Source: Leucobacter chromiisoli
GTDB taxonomy: Bacteria > Actinomycetota > Actinomycetes > Actinomycetales > Microbacteriaceae
NCBI RefSeq assembly: GCF_016522505.1
Contig: NZ_JAEHOH010000008.1
Coordinates: 1-64,000, forward strand
Direction: 5' to 3'
Length of the DNA: 64,000 nt
Below, piece after piece: positions 52,177-60,396 of this stretch (the stretch's first letter is position 1; each line of letters opens with the position of its first letter). The notes beneath the pieces are model-generated. The model worked only from the letters and a program-made list of their open reading frames with translations. It was not told the origin of the DNA and did not search any database. The position numbers were made by a program, and so were the translations under genes.

Positions 52177-52224
52177 TTGACGTGCTTCACAGGCTCCTAT
52201 ACTGTAAAACTGCTCACTTCCCAA
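52177..52224. promoter_or_regulatory. Overlapping divergent promoters
   Basis: Plus strand: TTGACG (52177-52182), 17 nt, TACTGT (52200-52205), driving the Lrp gene. Minus strand: TTGGGA (52224-52219), 17 nt, TATAGG (52201-52196), driving the ATPase-led operon. The two -10 elements share bases 52200-52201, so RNA polymerase probably cannot occupy both at once. The surrounding 52029-52261 gap is noticeably AT-rich for this genome. Confidence 0.7.
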
Positions 52225-52261
52225 CTGAAGATTCTTTATAACGAATCGGTGACGAAGGGCG

Positions 52262-53161
52262 ATGACGATGGAGTTCGACGGAGCACTCATCAATGCACTG
52301 CGCGACAATGGGCGCCTCTCCGTCAGCGAGCTGGCCCGCCGCCTGCAGCTGCCGCGCCGCCGCGTGCAGGAGCGCATGCACGCGCTGCTGGACAGCGGGG
52401 AGATGCGCATCATCGCCAATGTCCATCCGGCGCTGCTCGGCATCCGAACATTCTGCGACGTGCTCATCTGGGTCGACGGCTCGGTGGCCCCGGTGATCGA
52501 GGGGCTGCGCGCCTTCCGCGAGACGACGTTCATCACCTCGGTGGCCGGCAACTGCGACGTCGTCGTCGAGGTGAGCGCGGAGGACGACGACCATCTGTCA
52601 GACCTCCTGATGCGCATCCGCGCGCTGCCCGGCGTGCGCGAGACCGTGAACTCGCAGCTGCTCCAGATCCATAAGAGCCGGTTCGACACGGGCGGAGGCA
52701 CGGGCGGAGACACCGACGCAAGCGCCTTTCACACCCCCGATGACCACGACACCCGCATCATCTCGCTGCTGCGCACCGACGGCAGGATGCCCTACCGCGA
52801 GCTCAGCCGCGAGGTCGGGCTGTCGATCGGCGCGATCCGTGCGCGGGTGAAACGGCTGACGGACAGCGGAAGGCTTCGGATCACCTGCGAGCTGCAGGAG
52901 CCGGGGGTCACCCCGCGCATGCAGCTCGGAGCCAGCCTCAGACTGTGCGGCGAGGGCCACGGACTCGTCGAGGCGCTGTGCGCGATCCCCGCGGTCGAGT
53001 TCGTCGCCCGTTCGGTGGGGCACTTCGACATCGTGATGACGCTCTCGGGGGCGACACCGCACGCGCTCCACACCGTGCTGGATGAGATCCGGATGCTCGA
53101 CGACGTCGGCAGCGTGACCTCGTGGATGCATCTCGAGGTGTTCCGGGAGAGCTACGAGTAA
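52262..53161 (+). CDS. Two-module Lrp/AsnC-family regulator
   Basis: 299 residues made of two Lrp units in tandem. The first helix-turn-helix is in RLSVSELARRLQLPRRRVQE (about 18-37), followed by a RAM-like effector domain. The second helix-turn-helix is in RMPYRELSREVGLSIGAIRA near 178-197 with its own C-terminal domain. A Gly/Thr-rich linker joins them near residues 143-155. Translation may start at ATG 52262 or 52268; GAAGGGC precedes both. It diverges from the 52028-46156 operon and is its likely regulator. Confidence 0.92.
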   Translation: MTMEFDGALINALRDNGRLSVSELARRLQLPRRRVQERMHALLDSGEMRIIANVHPALLGIRTFCDVLIWVDGSVAPVIEGLRAFRETTFITSVAGNCDVVVEVSAEDDDHLSDLLMRIRALPGVRETVNSQLLQIHKSRFDTGGGTGGDTDASAFHTPDDHDTRIISLLRTDGRMPYRELSREVGLSIGAIRARVKRLTDSGRLRITCELQEPGVTPRMQLGASLRLCGEGHGLVEALCAIPAVEFVARSVGHFDIVMTLSGATPHALHTVLDEIRMLDDVGSVTSWMHLEVFRESYE

Positions 53162-53249
53162 CGTCTCCCGCCCCCGGCCTGCCCGGGCGGGAGCATGGGA
53201 GAATGGACAGCGGCCCGCGATCCGCCCCCGACACTCCGGAGACCCGCAC

Positions 53250-54635
53250 ATGACGACACTGCCCCCGCAGCCCATCAGCCCCCTCGACGGACGCTACCGC
53301 GCCCCCGTCTCGCCCCTCGGCGACTTCCTCTCGGAGGCGGGGCTCAACAAGGCTCGCGTGCACGTCGAGGTCGAGTGGCTCGCCTACCTGACCTCCCACT
53401 CGCTGCTGGGGGCGACGCCCCTCGACCAGTCGCAGCTCGCCGAGCTCCGCGCCTGGGCGGCCGGGTTCGGGCAGGCCGAGATCGACCGGCTCGCCGAGAT
53501 CGAGGCGACGACGCAGCACGATGTGAAGGCCGTCGAGTACCTCGTGCGCGAGCAGCTGTCGCGGCAGGGTCTCGACGCCGTCTCCGAGCTCACGCACGTC
53601 TGCTGCACCAGCGAAGACATCAACAACCTCTCGTACGCCCTCACCGTCAAGCAGGCGATCCAGCAGGTCTGGCGACCGGCCTTCGAGACCGTGATCTCCG
53701 AGATCGCGCGCCAGGCCGAGCAGTACCGCGAGCTGCCGATGATGAGCCGCACGCACGGCCAGCCCGCCACGCCGACCACGCTCGGCAAGGAGCTCGCGGT
53801 GTTCGTGCACCGCCTCGAGCGCCAGCTGAACCAGATCGACGATATCGAGTACCTCGGCAAGTTCTCGGGGGCGACCGGCACCTTCGCCGCGCACCTCGCG
53901 GCCGATCCCGACACCGACTGGACGCGGGTGTCCCAGGAGTTCGTCGAGGGCCTCGGCCTCGACTGGAATCCGCTCACCACCCAGATCGAGTCGCACGACT
54001 GGCAGGCGGAGCTCTACACCCGCGTCGCCCACGCCAACCGGATCCTGCACAATCTGGCGACCGACATCTGGAGCTACATCTCCATCGGCTACTTCCGCCA
54101 GATCCCCGTCAAGGGCGCCACGGGCTCCTCGACCATGCCGCACAAGGTCAACCCGATCCGCTTCGAGAACGCCGAGGCCAACCTCGAGCTCTCGAACGCG
54201 ATCCTCGACTCCCTCGCGGCCACGCTCGTGACGAGCCGCTGGCAGCGCGACCTCACCGACTCCTCGGCGCAGCGCAACATCGGCGTCGGCCTGGGCCACT
54301 CGGTGCTCGCGCTCGACAACATCCGCCGCGGGCTCGGCCAGATCGACGCGGCGCCCGAGGTGCTCGCCGCGGACCTCGACGCCAACTGGGAGGTGCTGGG
54401 GGAGGCGATCCAGACCGTCATCCGCGCCGAGGTGACGGCGGGCCGCTCGACCATCGCCGATCCGTACGCCGTGCTCAAGGAGCTGACCCGGGATCGCCGG
54501 ATCGGCCAGGCCGAGCTCGTCGAGTTCGTGGGCGGCCTCGAGATCGGGGAAGAGGCGAAGCGTCGGCTGCTCGCCCTCACCCCCTCGACGTACATCGGCG
54601 ACGCCGTGCGGCTCGTCGACTACCTCAAGCGTTAG
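53250..54635 (+). CDS. purB: Adenylosuccinate lyase
   Basis: 461-residue fumarase-superfamily enzyme that releases fumarate from SAICAR and from adenylosuccinate in purine synthesis. The signature loop is GSSTMPHKVNPIRFENAEAN near residues 290-309, and the catalytic histidine regions are STEDIN-like CCTSEDINNL and MSRTHGQPATPTTLGKE. The opening SPLDGRYRAPVSPLGDFLSE is that of the E. coli-type enzyme, and the length matches it. CGGAG precedes the ATG by 9 nt. Confidence 0.97.
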   Translation: MTTLPPQPISPLDGRYRAPVSPLGDFLSEAGLNKARVHVEVEWLAYLTSHSLLGATPLDQSQLAELRAWAAGFGQAEIDRLAEIEATTQHDVKAVEYLVREQLSRQGLDAVSELTHVCCTSEDINNLSYALTVKQAIQQVWRPAFETVISEIARQAEQYRELPMMSRTHGQPATPTTLGKELAVFVHRLERQLNQIDDIEYLGKFSGATGTFAAHLAADPDTDWTRVSQEFVEGLGLDWNPLTTQIESHDWQAELYTRVAHANRILHNLATDIWSYISIGYFRQIPVKGATGSSTMPHKVNPIRFENAEANLELSNAILDSLAATLVTSRWQRDLTDSSAQRNIGVGLGHSVLALDNIRRGLGQIDAAPEVLAADLDANWEVLGEAIQTVIRAEVTAGRSTIADPYAVLKELTRDRRIGQAELVEFVGGLEIGEEAKRRLLALTPSTYIGDAVRLVDYLKR

Positions 54636-54658
54636 GTCCGGGGCGTCATCGCCGCGCA

Positions 54659-54710
54659 GGGGGCCGCGTCGCGAGATCTCGACCGTGCCGGATCCGCGCG
54701 ACGCGCCCCC
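54659..54710 (+). terminator. Probable terminator after purB
   Basis: GGGGGCCGCGTCGCG (54659-54673) pairs with CGCGACGCGCCCCC (54697-54710) over 14 bp with one bulged C and a 23-nt loop. It lies 24 nt after the purB stop. There is no U-tract, as is common in GC-rich actinobacteria. Confidence 0.6.
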
Positions 54711-54766
54711 GCCCGGCCGCACCGCGATCGCCCACGAGACTGACAACACCGAAGAGAGGACGTCCC

Positions 54767-55624
54767 ATGTCCGAGCAGGATCCGCAGCCCCGCGACCGCT
54801 TCGCGCGGGCCGGGCGTCGCCACCGCTTCACCGCGCGCGAGGTGCACGTGGCCGAGACCGCCCGGCCGGTCGACGCGTTCATCCGCGTCACCTTCTCCGG
54901 TCCGGAGCTGCACGACTTCGTCTCCACCGGGCCGGGCGATCACGTGCGCCTCTTCTTCCCGCACCCCATCACGGGGGAACTCGTCGCGCCCGCTCCGGCG
55001 GGGCCGGGCGAGGACGGCATCGTGAGGCCCGAGGCGCCCATGTTCGCCCGTGACTTCACGCCGCTGAACGTGCGGGTGGACCCCGAGAGCGACGGCACCC
55101 TCGTCGACGTCGACTTCCTGCGGCACCCGGATCCCGGCCCCGCGTCCGCGTGGGCCGAGGCCGCAGCGGCCGGCGACCGACTCGTCGCGGTGGGCCCCCG
55201 CGGCTCGCGCGGCGTGCCGGCGGCGGCCGACCGGATCCTGTGCGTGGCCGACGCGAGTGCCCTGCCCTCGGCGGCTCGCTGGATCGCGCAGGCGCCGGAG
55301 GGTACGACCGTGGAGGTGCTCGCCGACCTCCACCCGGCCGACCTCGATTGGGCCGACGCCTATCTGAGGGAGCTGAGCGGCCGGGCGGCCGAGGTGTACG
55401 AGGTCTTCGGCGATCTGGGAGGGGCGGTGCGCGACTTCGGCGTCGACGAGGGCACCTTCGTGGTCGCCTCGGGCGAGGCGGGGCGCTTGATCCCGCTGCG
55501 GAAGCTGCTGAAGTACGAACTCGGGCTGCCCCGTGAGCAGTACGCGATCAGCGGCTACTGGAAGCGGGGCATGGTCGCCTTCGACCACCACGCACCCATC
55601 GATCCCGCCGACCCCGACGACTGA
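54767..55624 (+). CDS. Siderophore-interacting protein (FAD-dependent ferric reductase family)
   Basis: 285-residue SIP/ViuB-type flavoprotein. The N-terminal FAD-binding barrel shows RVTFSGPELHDF, GDHVRLFFPHP and the FAD motif ARDFTPLNVR. The C-terminal NAD(P)-type domain ends in YAISGYWKRGMVAFDHH, the family's closing motif. It reduces ferric siderophores in the cytosol to free the iron. The start at 54767 follows GAGAGGA; longer frames run back through purB and are rejected. No siderophore importer is adjacent. Confidence 0.9.
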   Translation: MSEQDPQPRDRFARAGRRHRFTAREVHVAETARPVDAFIRVTFSGPELHDFVSTGPGDHVRLFFPHPITGELVAPAPAGPGEDGIVRPEAPMFARDFTPLNVRVDPESDGTLVDVDFLRHPDPGPASAWAEAAAAGDRLVAVGPRGSRGVPAAADRILCVADASALPSAARWIAQAPEGTTVEVLADLHPADLDWADAYLRELSGRAAEVYEVFGDLGGAVRDFGVDEGTFVVASGEAGRLIPLRKLLKYELGLPREQYAISGYWKRGMVAFDHHAPIDPADPDD

Positions 55625-55648
55625 GCGGGCGCGCCGGGCTCGATCCGG

Positions 55649-55945
55649 TCAGTGCCAGTTCGTGCCGTCGTCGGGCCCCCGGAGATCCTTCCGAGCCTCG
55701 AGGTCCTCTGCGCTGGGCTTCTTGCCGAGACCCACGAGCGCGACCATCATGACGCTCACGATGAAGCCCGCTCCAGCGAACACGGCGGCCAGCACGATGT
55801 CCCGCGTGGTCATGAGCACGACCAGGCCCGCGAACACGGCGAGCACGCCCGAGAAGCCGAGCAGCTCGAGCGGGCGCAGGCGATCCCGGCGCGACGGCGT
55901 CACGGGGTTCTGCTCGGCGTCGGCGGGCGGTGTGGGCTCGGTCAT
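55649..55945 (-). CDS. Small two-helix membrane protein
   Basis: 98 residues, function not recognised. Two hydrophobic helices lie at about 31-48 and 52-74, after a Pro/Glu-rich N-terminus. The charged tail ends in RKDLRGPDDGTNWH. It reads like the small amino-acid-transporter-like or DUF-type membrane proteins common in Microbacteriaceae. It lies 34 nt after the next minus-strand gene and is probably co-transcribed with it. Confidence 0.75.
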   Translation of the reverse strand: MTEPTPPADAEQNPVTPSRRDRLRPLELLGFSGVLAVFAGLVVLMTTRDIVLAAVFAGAGFIVSVMMVALVGLGKKPSAEDLEARKDLRGPDDGTNWH

Positions 55946-55979
55946 GTTGTGCTCTCGTCGGATCGGATTGAAGTCTGGG

Positions 55980-56576
55980 TCAGCTCTGCGGAGCGGCGGC
56001 GGGATCGATCGCCTCGTCCGCTCGCTGCTCCGCGCGGACGGCGCGGCCGTCGAAGGCCGAGATGCCGAGGAACACGCCCGCGACGATCCCGTACGCGCCG
56101 AAGAAGCCGACCACGGCGACCTGGTCTTCGCGGACCAGGATCACGAGGAGCGCCAGCAGGAGACCGGTGGCGCCCATGAGGATCGAGTCGCGGCGATCCC
56201 GCAGCTGCAGCGTCGTGCCGAGGAACTCGAGCACCCCGCTGCACAGCGCCCAGGCCGCGACCAGCACGGCGAAGGCGATGGGCGTCTGCAGCGTCGTGAG
56301 CATCAGGGCCGAGACGAGGGCGGCGAGGGCGAGCAGCAGGGTCACGGCGTCGCGCCGACCGCTGCCCGCCACGATCCAGGCGTGCAGGTGCGCGGCGGCG
56401 ATCGCGCCGAGGGAGATCCCGACGATGGCCCGGTCGAAGCCGACCTGCTCGTGCATGGTCGCGGTGAAGGCGATGACGAGGCCCGCCGCGAGGAGGAGGA
56501 GGGCGCGGGTAAGCTTCGCGCCGCGAGGGGAATCCGGGTGCGTCGAACGCCCTGCAGTGCTCTCGGAAGACACCAT
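55980..56576 (-). CDS. Multi-span membrane protein of unknown function
   Basis: 198 residues with about six hydrophobic helices, for example LTRALLLLAAGLVIAFTAT, AVTLLLALAALVSALML and SILMGATGLLLALLVILV. The layout recalls HdeD/DUF308-like proteins but the match is weak. TAGACT at 56612-56607 is a likely -10 element 31 nt before the ATG, and AAAGGGG serves as ribosome site. Function unknown. Confidence 0.75.
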   Translation of the reverse strand: MVSSESTAGRSTHPDSPRGAKLTRALLLLAAGLVIAFTATMHEQVGFDRAIVGISLGAIAAAHLHAWIVAGSGRRDAVTLLLALAALVSALMLTTLQTPIAFAVLVAAWALCSGVLEFLGTTLQLRDRRDSILMGATGLLLALLVILVREDQVAVVGFFGAYGIVAGVFLGISAFDGRAVRAEQRADEAIDPAAAPQS

Positions 56577-56676
56577 GACGTCCGAACCCCTTTCTTCGCC
56601 TCTCCGAGTCTACCCTTCGCCGCTGCGAACTCGCTCACCGGGGCGAGCCGGAGCGCCCCGCCCGCGCGCCGCTCGG

Positions 56677-58053
56677 CTACATGCCGCTCGGCATGTCCTG
56701 GAAGCGCGAGTAGTGGCCCTGGAAGGCGACCGTCACGGTGCCGGTGGGGCCGTTGCGCTGCTTCGCGAGGATCAGATCGGCCTCGCCGGCCCGCGGATTG
56801 TCGCGGTCGCCCGCCGCCTCGCGGTGCAGCAGGATCACCATGTCGGCGTCCTGCTCGAGCGAGCCCGACTCGCGGAGGTCGCTGATGGCCGGCATCTTGT
56901 CGGCGCGCTGCTCGGAGGCTCGGTTCAGCTGCGAGAGCGCAACCACGGGCACGTCGAGCTCCTTCGAGAGCAGCTTGAGCGCGCGCGAGAACTCGCTGAC
57001 CTCCTGCTGGCGGCTCTCGGACTTCTTGCCGCTCGAGAGCAGCTGCAGGTAGTCGATCACGACCATGCGGAGGTTGTGCTGCTGCTTCAGCCGCCGGCAC
57101 TTCGCGCGGATCTCCACCAGCGTCAGGTTCGGGCTGTCGTCGATGAACAGGGGCGCCTCGTTGACGCGGTTGGTCGTGGCCGCGAGCTTCGCCCAGTCGC
57201 GCTGATCCAGTGCACCCTTGCGCAGCGTCTGCATCGGGATCGTGGCCTCGGCCGCGAGCAGGCGCATCGCGATCTCGGCCCGACCCATCTCGAGCGAGAA
57301 GAACACGGTCGCGGCCTCCGCGTGCACCGAGGCGTGCCGCGCGATGTCGAGGGCGAGCGTCGACTTGCCCATCGCGGGACGCGCCGCGACGATGATCATC
57401 TGGCCGCCCGCGAAGCCGTTCGTCTTCTCGTCGAGCTCCGAGAAGCCGGTGGGCACGCCCATCATGCCGTCCTGCGACATCTGGGCCTTCTCGATCTCCT
57501 GCACGGCGGCGCCGACCGCGTCGACCAGCGGCACGTAGTCCTCGGTCTGGGCCGCGCCCGTGACGCCGTAGATCTCGGACTGGGCCACGTTCACGAGGTC
57601 GATCGCCTCGCCCTCGCCCGCGTAGCCCATCTGCACGATGCGCGTGCCCGCCTCGACGAGGCGGCGCAGCAGCGCCTTCTCGGCGACGATCTCCGCGTAG
57701 AAGCTGGCATTGGCCGCCGTCGGCACGATGCTCGTGACGGTGTGCAGGTACTCCGCGCCGCCGGCCCGCTGGAGATCGCCCGTCTTCGTCAGCTCGTCGG
57801 TGACGGTGATGACGTCCGTGGGCTCGCCGCGGGAGTAGAGCGCGAGCACCGCCTCGTAGATCACCTCGTGCTTCGGCACGTAGAAGTCGTTGCCCTTGAG
57901 GAGGCCGGTGACGTCGGCCACGGCGTCCTTCGACAGGAGCATGCCGCCCAGGGCGCTCTGCTCGGCGAGCAGATCGTACGGCGGGGTGCGCTCGTGGCCG
58001 CGCGCGGGATCCTCGGCCTGCAGATCGGGGATGCCCAGGTGAGCGATGGACAC
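56677..58053 (-). CDS. dnaB: Replicative DNA helicase DnaB
   Basis: 458-residue hexameric helicase that unwinds DNA ahead of the replisome. The N-terminal helical domain begins PPYDLLAEQSALGGMLLSKD. The RecA-like domain has Walker A ARPAMGKST near residues 224-232, Walker B in RMVVIDYLQLLSS and the DnaB-specific LRESGSLEQDADMVILLHR. No intein is present. The start is GTG with GAAGGAG 7 nt before it. A 6-bp GC hairpin at 56640-56659 may end the transcript. The upstream gap holds a DnaA-box cluster. Confidence 0.97.
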   Translation of the reverse strand: MSIAHLGIPDLQAEDPARGHERTPPYDLLAEQSALGGMLLSKDAVADVTGLLKGNDFYVPKHEVIYEAVLALYSRGEPTDVITVTDELTKTGDLQRAGGAEYLHTVTSIVPTAANASFYAEIVAEKALLRRLVEAGTRIVQMGYAGEGEAIDLVNVAQSEIYGVTGAAQTEDYVPLVDAVGAAVQEIEKAQMSQDGMMGVPTGFSELDEKTNGFAGGQMIIVAARPAMGKSTLALDIARHASVHAEAATVFFSLEMGRAEIAMRLLAAEATIPMQTLRKGALDQRDWAKLAATTNRVNEAPLFIDDSPNLTLVEIRAKCRRLKQQHNLRMVVIDYLQLLSSGKKSESRQQEVSEFSRALKLLSKELDVPVVALSQLNRASEQRADKMPAISDLRESGSLEQDADMVILLHREAAGDRDNPRAGEADLILAKQRNGPTGTVTVAFQGHYSRFQDMPSGM

Positions 58054-58485
58054 TCGGTAACTCCTTCTCGAGGGGTGCGACGGGGTCGTTCACCGATCAG
58101 ACACCCGACTACTGACATTCACGGTAGGGCCGTCTGGCGACCTCGCCAAACGTCGTCAAATCAGCCTGTGGATAACTTGGTGGAAAACTCGTGGATTCAT
58201 CCGGCGAGTTATTCACAAAACTGGGGATAACGTGTGGACAGAAGTGGAAACTGAAGTGGGAAATGCGCCCTGACCAGGCCTTTATCGGGATTCTGCTTGT
58301 GAAGTTATTCAACCTTAAGGTGAGGGTTGAAGCTCCCTCCCAGGCGACTCCTGTGGAGAACTACACCCGTGAAATCCCTCCGACCGGGCCGGTTATCCAC
58401 CGTCGCAGGGCCGGGAAACGCCCGCTCAGAGCCGTTGCGAGGCGCCCGGCGCGTGAACGACGGGCGAAGCGCGTCGGAACACGCA
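58054..58485. promoter_or_regulatory. DnaA-box cluster between dnaB and rplI
   Basis: This gap is clearly AT-richer than its surroundings. It has two perfect DnaA boxes: TGTGGATAA (58167-58175, complement of TTATCCACA) and TTATTCACA (58209-58217). Boxes with one mismatch are TGGGGATAA (58222-58230), TGTGGAGAA (58352-58360) and TTATCCACC (58393-58401), and TTATTCAAC (58305-58313) has two. No convincing gene is present. It could titrate DnaA or let DnaA control dnaB. I do not call it the origin because dnaA and dnaN are absent. Confidence 0.7.
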
Positions 58486-58519
58486 AAAGGGCGGTGGCTC
58501 CCGAAGGAACCACCGCCCC
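58486..58519 (-). terminator. Intrinsic terminator of the rpsF-ssb-rpsR-rplI operon
   Basis: Read on the minus strand, GGGCGGTGGTTCC (58519-58507), a TTCG tetraloop and GGAGCCACCGCCC (58502-58490) form a 13-position stem with one G-T-type mismatch, followed directly by TTTT (58489-58486). It starts 15 nt after the rplI stop. Confidence 0.92.
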
Positions 58520-58533
58520 GCGAGCGGTAGCGA

Positions 58534-58983
58534 CTAGCGCTGGGCGATCACCTGGAGGGTGACCTCTGCGTCGACACCCTCGTGCAGGTGGATCGTCGCG
58601 GTGTACTCGCCCGTCGACTTGATGGCCGGGAGCGTGATCTTGCGCTTGTCGATCTCGCCGATGCCCGCCTCGGAGACCGCGGCGGCGACGCTGGCCGGCT
58701 TGATGGAGCCGAAGAGGCGCCCGCCGTTGCCGGTCTTCGCGAACACGCGGATCTTGCCCTCCTGCAGCTTCGCCTTCAGCGCCTGCGCGTCCTCGGCCGA
58801 AGCCAGGGCGCGAGCCTCGCGAGCCGCGCGGAGCTGGGCCACCTGGGCCTCGCCGCCGCGGGTCCAGTGCACGCCGTAGCCCTGGGGGACCAGGTAGTTG
58901 CGCGCGTAGCCGTTCTTGACATCGACCACGTCGCCCGCGGAACCGAGGCCCTGAACCTCATTCGTGAGAATTACCTTCGCCAT
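58534..58983 (-). CDS. rplI: 50S ribosomal protein L9
   Basis: 149-residue L9. The N-terminal signature is [20 protein letters not shown] (12-31), followed by the long connecting helix and the C-terminal rRNA-binding domain ([20 protein letters not shown]). Last gene of the rpsF-ssb-rpsR-rplI operon, with an intrinsic terminator right after it. Confidence 0.97.
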   Translation of the reverse strand: MAKVILTNEVQGLGSAGDVVDVKNGYARNYLVPQGYGVHWTRGGEAQVAQLRAAREARALASAEDAQALKAKLQEGKIRVFAKTGNGGRLFGSIKPASVAAAVSEAGIGEIDKRKITLPAIKSTGEYTATIHLHEGVDAEVTLQVIAQR

Positions 58984-58997
58984 GATTCTCTAACTCC

Positions 58998-59258
58998 TTA
59001 GCGGCCGGAACCGGCGTAGGGGAGGAGAGCCATCTCGCGGGCGTTCTTCACGGCCTTCGCGATCAGTCGCTGCTCCTGCACTGACACGCCGGTGATGCGG
59101 CGGGCGCGGATCTTGCCGCGCTCAGAGATGAACTTGCGGAGCGTCGCGACATCCTTGTAGTCGATGACGCCGACGGTCTGCTTCTTCGCGGGCGCGGCGG
59201 CCTTCGCGTTCTTGCCGCGGCCCGGCTTGCGGCCTGCGCCGCTGGACTTGCCTGCCAT
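58998..59258 (-). CDS. rpsR: 30S ribosomal protein S18
   Basis: 86-residue S18. The core is [20 protein letters not shown] and [20 protein letters not shown], with a Lys/Ala/Gly-rich N-terminus. No CxxC is present. S18 binds next to S6 in the 30S platform, and their genes share this operon. Gap to rplI 14 nt. Confidence 0.97.
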   Translation of the reverse strand: MAGKSSGAGRKPGRGKNAKAAAPAKKQTVGVIDYKDVATLRKFISERGKIRARRITGVSVQEQRLIAKAVKNAREMALLPYAGSGR

Positions 59259-59311
59259 TTACTGGTCTCTTTTCGTGATGTGCCCCCGTGCAGACGAGGG
59301 CGAGAAGTTGT

Positions 59312-59848
59312 CTAGAAGGGTTGCTCGTCGTCGAAACCGCCGCCGAAGTCGTTGCCCGCGCCCTGCCCGGAGTTCGTCCAGGGGTTGTCGTTCCCCCGGT
59401 TCCCCTGAGGAGCTGCGGGCTGACCCCAGCTGGACTGGCCTGCGGGAGCTCCCGAGCCGCCGAAGCCGCCGACCTGACCGCGCGACTGACCGCGGGTCAC
59501 CTGGGCGGAGGCCCAGCGGAGGGTCGGCCCGACCTCTTCGACCTCGAGGTCGAGGGAGGTGCGCTGCTGGCCCTGGTTGTCGGTGTAGCTGCGCTGCGTC
59601 AGCCGGCCCTGCACGATCACGCGCATCCCCTTGGTGAGGGAGCTCGCGATGTTGTCGGCGTACTCGCCGAAGGCGCGGCAGCCGAGGAAGAGCGCCTCGC
59701 CGTCCGACCAATCACCGGACTGACGGTCGCGCACGCGCGGCGTCGAGGCGATCCTAAAGGTCACCCACGACTTGCCCGCCTGGCTGACACGCGGCTCGGG
59801 GTCGGCAACGAGGTTGCCGACCACGGTGATGAGCGGCTCGCCGGCCAT
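59312..59848 (-). CDS. ssb: Single-stranded DNA-binding protein
   Basis: 178-residue SSB. The OB fold is complete: EPLITVVGNLVADPEPRVS, VTFRIASTPRVRDRQSG, FLGCRAFGEYADNIASSL and KGMRVIVQGRLTQRSY. A Gly/Gln/Asn-rich linker follows, and the acidic tail ends FGGGFDDEQPF, the partner-binding tip. Gap to rpsF is 3 nt; the 53-nt gap to rpsR is the largest in the operon. Confidence 0.97.
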   Translation of the reverse strand: MAGEPLITVVGNLVADPEPRVSQAGKSWVTFRIASTPRVRDRQSGDWSDGEALFLGCRAFGEYADNIASSLTKGMRVIVQGRLTQRSYTDNQGQQRTSLDLEVEEVGPTLRWASAQVTRGQSRGQVGGFGGSGAPAGQSSWGQPAAPQGNRGNDNPWTNSGQGAGNDFGGGFDDEQPF

Positions 59849-59851
59849 GGA

Positions 59852-60214
59852 CTAGGCGCCCTGCTTCGCGGCCGCGCGGGCGGCCTTGGCCTGGTCGCGC
59901 TTCGACTGAGCGGCGCGCTGGGCGATGAGCTCGTCGGCGCGGAGCACCTTCGTGCGCAGCACGGCCTCGCTGAGGCCCAGCTGGCGGTCGAGCTCGTCGG
60001 TGGCCTCGGAGCTCGCCGTGAAGTTCACCACGACGTAGATGCCCTCGGACTGCTTCTTGATCTCGTAGGCGAGACGGCGCTTGCCCCAGATGTCCACGTT
60101 CTCGATCTCGCCGCCCGCGTTGCGGATGACCCCGAGGAACTTGTCCATGCTGGGGGCCACCGTGCGCTCGTCGATACCGGGATCGAGGATGACCATGAGT
60201 TCGTACGGATGCAT
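59852..60214 (-). CDS. rpsF: 30S ribosomal protein S6
   Basis: 120-residue S6. The opening is [20 protein letters not shown], and [20 protein letters not shown] is typical. The Ala/Lys-rich tail is an actinobacterial feature. AAGGAGG lies 9 nt before the ATG at 60214; in-frame upstream starts are rejected because they lack a ribosome site and precede the conserved start. First gene of the operon. TAGTAT at 60332-60327 is a candidate -10 element, giving a leader of roughly 100 nt. Confidence 0.97.
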   Translation of the reverse strand: MHPYELMVILDPGIDERTVAPSMDKFLGVIRNAGGEIENVDIWGKRRLAYEIKKQSEGIYVVVNFTASSEATDELDRQLGLSEAVLRTKVLRADELIAQRAAQSKRDQAKAARAAAKQGA

Positions 60215-60223
60215 TACTGACCC

Positions 60224-60268
60224 ACCTCCTTCGGACTTCACGGCCACAGGATTTCTGTGGCAGGAGGG
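60224..60268 (-). promoter_or_regulatory. Structured leader of rpsF, possible S6:S18 control element
   Basis: In the rpsF leader GCCACAG (60261-60255) pairs with CTGTGGC (60249-60243) around a 5-nt loop. Just outside it CCTCCT (60267-60262) can pair with the ribosome site AGGAGG (60230-60225). The stem would hide the site from ribosomes. In many bacteria the S6:S18 complex represses its own operon through a leader stem-loop; I have not matched that motif base by base. Confidence 0.45.
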
Positions 60269-60396
60269 TGTTTGTGCATCGTGCCCGCACCGCGCGCAGA
60301 GTGCGCTGAGCCCGGACAACCTGTCCATACTAACATCTCCGCGCGATTCCGCGAGAGGCGCCGGGCATATCGACGACCGCCGCGACCCGGAGATGC

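Noticed and set aside
58054-58485. Calling this gap the chromosomal origin
   Set aside because: dnaA, dnaN and rpmH are not here, and ribosomal genes flank it. DnaA boxes alone do not define an origin.
58109-58562. Two short open frames (58109-58312 minus, 58191-58562 plus) in the dnaB-rplI gap
   Set aside because: Neither has a ribosome site or homology I recognise. Both overlap DnaA boxes or the rplI terminator.
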